A stretch of DNA of 8,087 bases, taken from contig QFQD01000119.1 of assembly GCA_003241485.1 (NCBI GenBank), positions 1 to 8,087 of the forward strand. Direction: 5' to 3'. This stretch comes from Ancylobacter novellus. GTDB taxonomy: Bacteria > Pseudomonadota > Alphaproteobacteria > Rhizobiales > Xanthobacteraceae. The translations under genes and the position numbers were made by a program. The notes under the pieces are model-generated. The model made no database searches. It saw only the letters and a list, made by a program, of their open reading frames with translations, and was not told the origin of the DNA. Shown one piece after another: positions 6,242 to 8,087 of the stretch (its first letter is position 1; each line of letters starts with the position of its first letter).

Positions 6242-7531
6242 ATGCCGAAGGACGCCAAGATCGTGGCCGACCATCTTCCCCATTCGTCGCAATTGTCCCT
6301 GTCCAAGGACAAGATCCGCGTGCTGCTGCTCGAAGGCGTGAACGACAGCGCCATCGAGATCATGACGGGCGCCGGCTATTCCAGCGTGACGCGCCTGCCC
6401 AAGGCGCTGGACGGCGACGCACTGAAGGAAGCGATCAAGGGCGTGCACATTCTGGGCATTCGCTCGCGCACCCACATCACCGCCGATGTGCTGGAAGCGG
6501 CGGACCGGCTGATCGCCATCGGCTGCTTCAGCGTGGGCACCAACCAGGTCGACCTCGACGCGGCCCGTGCGCATGGCATTCCCGTATTCAACGCGCCGTT
6601 CTCCAACACCCGCAGCGTGGCCGAGCTTGTGATCGGCGAGATCGTGGTGCTGCTGCGCCGGATCATCGTCCGTTCCAACGGCGCGCATGAGGGGCGCTGG
6701 GACAAGTCGGCCAATAACAGCCTTGAGGTGCGCGGCAAGACGCTGGGCATCGTCGGCTACGGCAATATCGGCTCGCAGCTGTCGAACCTCGCCGAAGCCA
6801 TGGGCATGAAGGTCATCTTCTACGACCACACCGACAAGCTGCGCCACGGCAACACGGAATCGGTCGGCAGCCTCAACGAACTGCTGGCGCTGAGCGATAT
6901 CGTGTCCATGCATGTGCCGGAGACCCCGGCCACCGCTGGCATGATCGGCCGCGCTGAATTCGCAGCGATGAAGCCGGGCGCCTATTTCATCAATAACAGC
7001 CGCGGCACCGTGGTCGATCTCGACGCGCTGGCGGAGGCGCTGAAGGCGGGCCGGCTGCGCGGCGCGGCGGTGGACGTGTTCCCGGTCGAGCCCGGCTCGA
7101 ACAACGAGCGCTTCGTCTCGCCGCTGCAGGGGCTCGACAACGTCATCCTGACCCCGCATGTCGGCGGCTCGACCGAGGAGGCGCAGGAGCGCATCGGCGC
7201 CGAGGTGGCCCGCAAGCTGGTGGACTACAGCGACACCGGCTCGACGGTCGGCGCGGTGAACTTCCCGCAGGTGCAGCTGCCGGGCCGTCCGCTCGGCACG
7301 CGCTTCATCCAGGTGCAGCGCAATCTGCCGGGCATGCTCGGCCGGCTGAACGATGTGCTGGCCCGGCACCAGGTCAACATCGCCGCGCAGTATTACGAGA
7401 CCAGTGCCGATGTCGGCTATGTCGTGCTCGATGCCGATGCCTCGGCGGCGGACAGCCAGCGCGTGCTGACCGACATCCGCGCGCTTGAGGGCACCATCCG
7501 TGCCCGCCTGCTCTACGAACACAAGGTGTGA
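6242..7531 (+). CDS. serA: D-3-phosphoglycerate dehydrogenase, E. coli type with C-terminal ACT domain
   Basis: This enzyme catalyses the first step of the phosphorylated serine pathway, oxidising 3-phosphoglycerate to 3-phosphohydroxypyruvate with NAD+. From ATG 6242 it is 429 residues, and it aligns without obvious gaps to E. coli SerA (410) at a constant +14 offset through the catalytic core. The NAD loop is G172-Y-G-N-I-G177. The catalytic triad is R254 (NNSRGTVVD), E283 (FPVEP) and H306 (LTPHVGGS), matching R240/E269/H292. The C-terminal ACT domain (about 346-429) keeps N361 and N379, equivalent to the serine-contact residues N346 and N364, though the E. coli H344 position is Gln. Serine feedback is therefore plausible. 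No strong ribosome site precedes 6242. The in-frame ATG at 6158 would add 28 Pro/Ala-rich residues with no family support, and a GTG at 6263 is also possible. It stands divergent from the dipeptidase, with a repeat after its stop. Confidence 0.96.
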   Translation: MPKDAKIVADHLPHSSQLSLSKDKIRVLLLEGVNDSAIEIMTGAGYSSVTRLPKALDGDALKEAIKGVHILGIRSRTHITADVLEAADRLIAIGCFSVGTNQVDLDAARAHGIPVFNAPFSNTRSVAELVIGEIVVLLRRIIVRSNGAHEGRWDKSANNSLEVRGKTLGIVGYGNIGSQLSNLAEAMGMKVIFYDHTDKLRHGNTESVGSLNELLALSDIVSMHVPETPATAGMIGRAEFAAMKPGAYFINNSRGTVVDLDALAEALKAGRLRGAAVDVFPVEPGSNNERFVSPLQGLDNVILTPHVGGSTEEAQERIGAEVARKLVDYSDTGSTVGAVNFPQVQLPGRPLGTRFIQVQRNLPGMLGRLNDVLARHQVNIAAQYYETSADVGYVVLDADASAADSQRVLTDIRALEGTIRARLLYEHKV

Positions 7532-7540
7532 GAACGTCGC

Positions 7541-7632
7541 CGTCATCCCGGACGGCCGAAGGCCGATCCGGGATCGCGGGGGACATCACGCCGGCGATCC
7601 CGGCGCTACGCTGCGCTTGGGCCGGAATGACG
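7541..7632. repeat. Palindromic intergenic repeat element between serA and tex
   Basis: This 92-bp unit has near-perfect inverted ends, CGTCATCCCGG (7541-7551) and CCGGAATGACG (7622-7632), with one mismatch over 11 bases. Nested inside are a perfect 10-bp inverted repeat (CCGGGATCGC 7568-7577 with GCGATCCCGG 7594-7603) and a short GATCC-G-GGATC palindrome (7565-7575). It fills most of the 117-bp gap between two convergent genes. Its shape resembles the small dispersed palindromes (REP/RIME-like) common between genes of alphaproteobacteria. When transcribed it would form a large hairpin that could protect or end both transcripts. Only one copy is in the window, so its dispersal is inferred from family resemblance. 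Confidence 0.75.
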
Positions 7633-7648
7633 ATGGGCGGCGACCGAG

Positions 7649-8087
7649 CTATCGCTTCTTGAAGGCGTCCATCAGGGCCGCGCCCAGCGCACCTTGAGGG
7701 GCCGGCCGGGCGGGCGCGCTGCGACCGGACCCGCCTTTGTCATTCCCGTTCTCGCGCGGCGCGCGCTCTGTCGGGGCCGCCGCGCCGCCATCCTTGCGCA
7801 TGGACAGCGAGATGCGCTTGCGCTTGAGGTCGACCTCAAGCACCCGCACCTTCACCACATCGCCCACCTTCACCACCTCGTGCGCGTCCTTGATGAAGCG
7901 GTCGGCAAGCCGGGAGACGTGCACCAGCCCGTCCTGATGCACGCCGATGTCGACGAAGGCGCCGAAGGCGGCGACATTCGTCACCGTTCCTTCCAGCTGC
8001 ATGCCGGGCATGAGCTGCTTCATGTCGTCGATGCCATCCGCGAAGGTGGCGGTCTTGAAGGCCGGGCGCGGGTCGCGGCCGGGCTTG
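7649..8087 (-). CDS. tex: Tex-type transcription accessory protein, C-terminal S1 domain and tail, cut by right window edge
   Basis: Tex is a cytoplasmic multidomain nucleic-acid-binding protein linked to transcription. Only the last 145 residues are visible; the family is usually about 750-800. The visible part begins KPGRDPRPAFKTATFADGI, a linker typical just before the S1 domain. The S1 RNA-binding domain follows (visible residues about 26-95): PGMQLEGTVTNVAAFGAFVD, then HQDGLVHVSRLADRF, then VKVGDVVKVRVLEVDLKRKR and ISLSMR. After it comes a roughly 45-residue Ala/Pro/Gly/Arg-rich tail ending in a short GALGAALMDAFKKR segment. The ATG at 8021-8023 is internal, because the frame stays open to the edge with family-like sequence. 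The gene is convergent with serA. Assignment to Tex rather than another S1 protein rests on the linker and the domain's C-terminal position. Confidence 0.9.
   Translation of the reverse strand, partial: KPGRDPRPAFKTATFADGIDDMKQLMPGMQLEGTVTNVAAFGAFVDIGVHQDGLVHVSRLADRFIKDAHEVVKVGDVVKVRVLEVDLKRKRISLSMRKDGGAAAPTERAPRENGNDKGGSGRSAPARPAPQGALGAALMDAFKKR

Noticed and set aside
6239..7546. 435-residue open frame on the minus strand opposite serA
   Set aside because: It is a mirror frame of a strongly conserved gene in GC-rich DNA, rich in Arg/Ala/His/Asp, with no recognisable domain.
1..8087. CRISPR array, toxin-antitoxin, phage, transposon or defence system
   Set aside because: No regularly spaced repeats, transposase, integrase or defence-type domains were seen on either strand.

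Overview
This 8.1 kb window is GC-rich, densely coded bacterial DNA. The best guess from protein flavour is an alphaproteobacterium, probably of the Hyphomicrobiales (Rhizobiales). Three things suggest this: high G+C with strong third-position G/C bias, the sequence of the Tex S1 domain, and a short CGTCATCCCGG...CCGGAATGACG palindromic intergenic repeat of the kind scattered through such genomes. Family or genus cannot be fixed from the window.

Layout, left to right. (1) The C-terminal two thirds of formate--tetrahydrofolate ligase (fhs, one-carbon metabolism) runs in from the left edge. (2) A complete tRNA-Leu(UAA) with an encoded CCA end follows. (3) Next is a small same-strand glycan cluster. 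It holds UDP-galactopyranose mutase (glf), a GT-B glycosyltransferase gene broken by a frameshift and apparent internal deletion, and an intact family-4-type glycosyltransferase. The cluster ends in a hairpin plus T-tract terminator. (4) A convergent minus-strand gene encodes an M19 (renal/membrane dipeptidase family) zinc dipeptidase. (5) A 308-bp divergent spacer separates it from serA, a plus-strand D-3-phosphoglycerate dehydrogenase of the E. coli type with a C-terminal ACT domain. (6) A palindromic repeat lies between serA and the convergent 3' end of tex, which runs off the right edge.

How the genes work together. fhs and serA both feed one-carbon metabolism, since serine is the main C1 donor, but they are not in one operon here and are flanked by unrelated genes. 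The glf cluster would make UDP-galactofuranose and transfer sugars onto a surface glycan. Its middle gene looks inactivated, so the pathway may be decaying or relying on other loci.

No CRISPR array, transposase, phage gene, toxin-antitoxin pair or defence gene was seen. The most notable feature is the broken glycosyltransferase. I do not see convincing evidence of a previously undescribed system.
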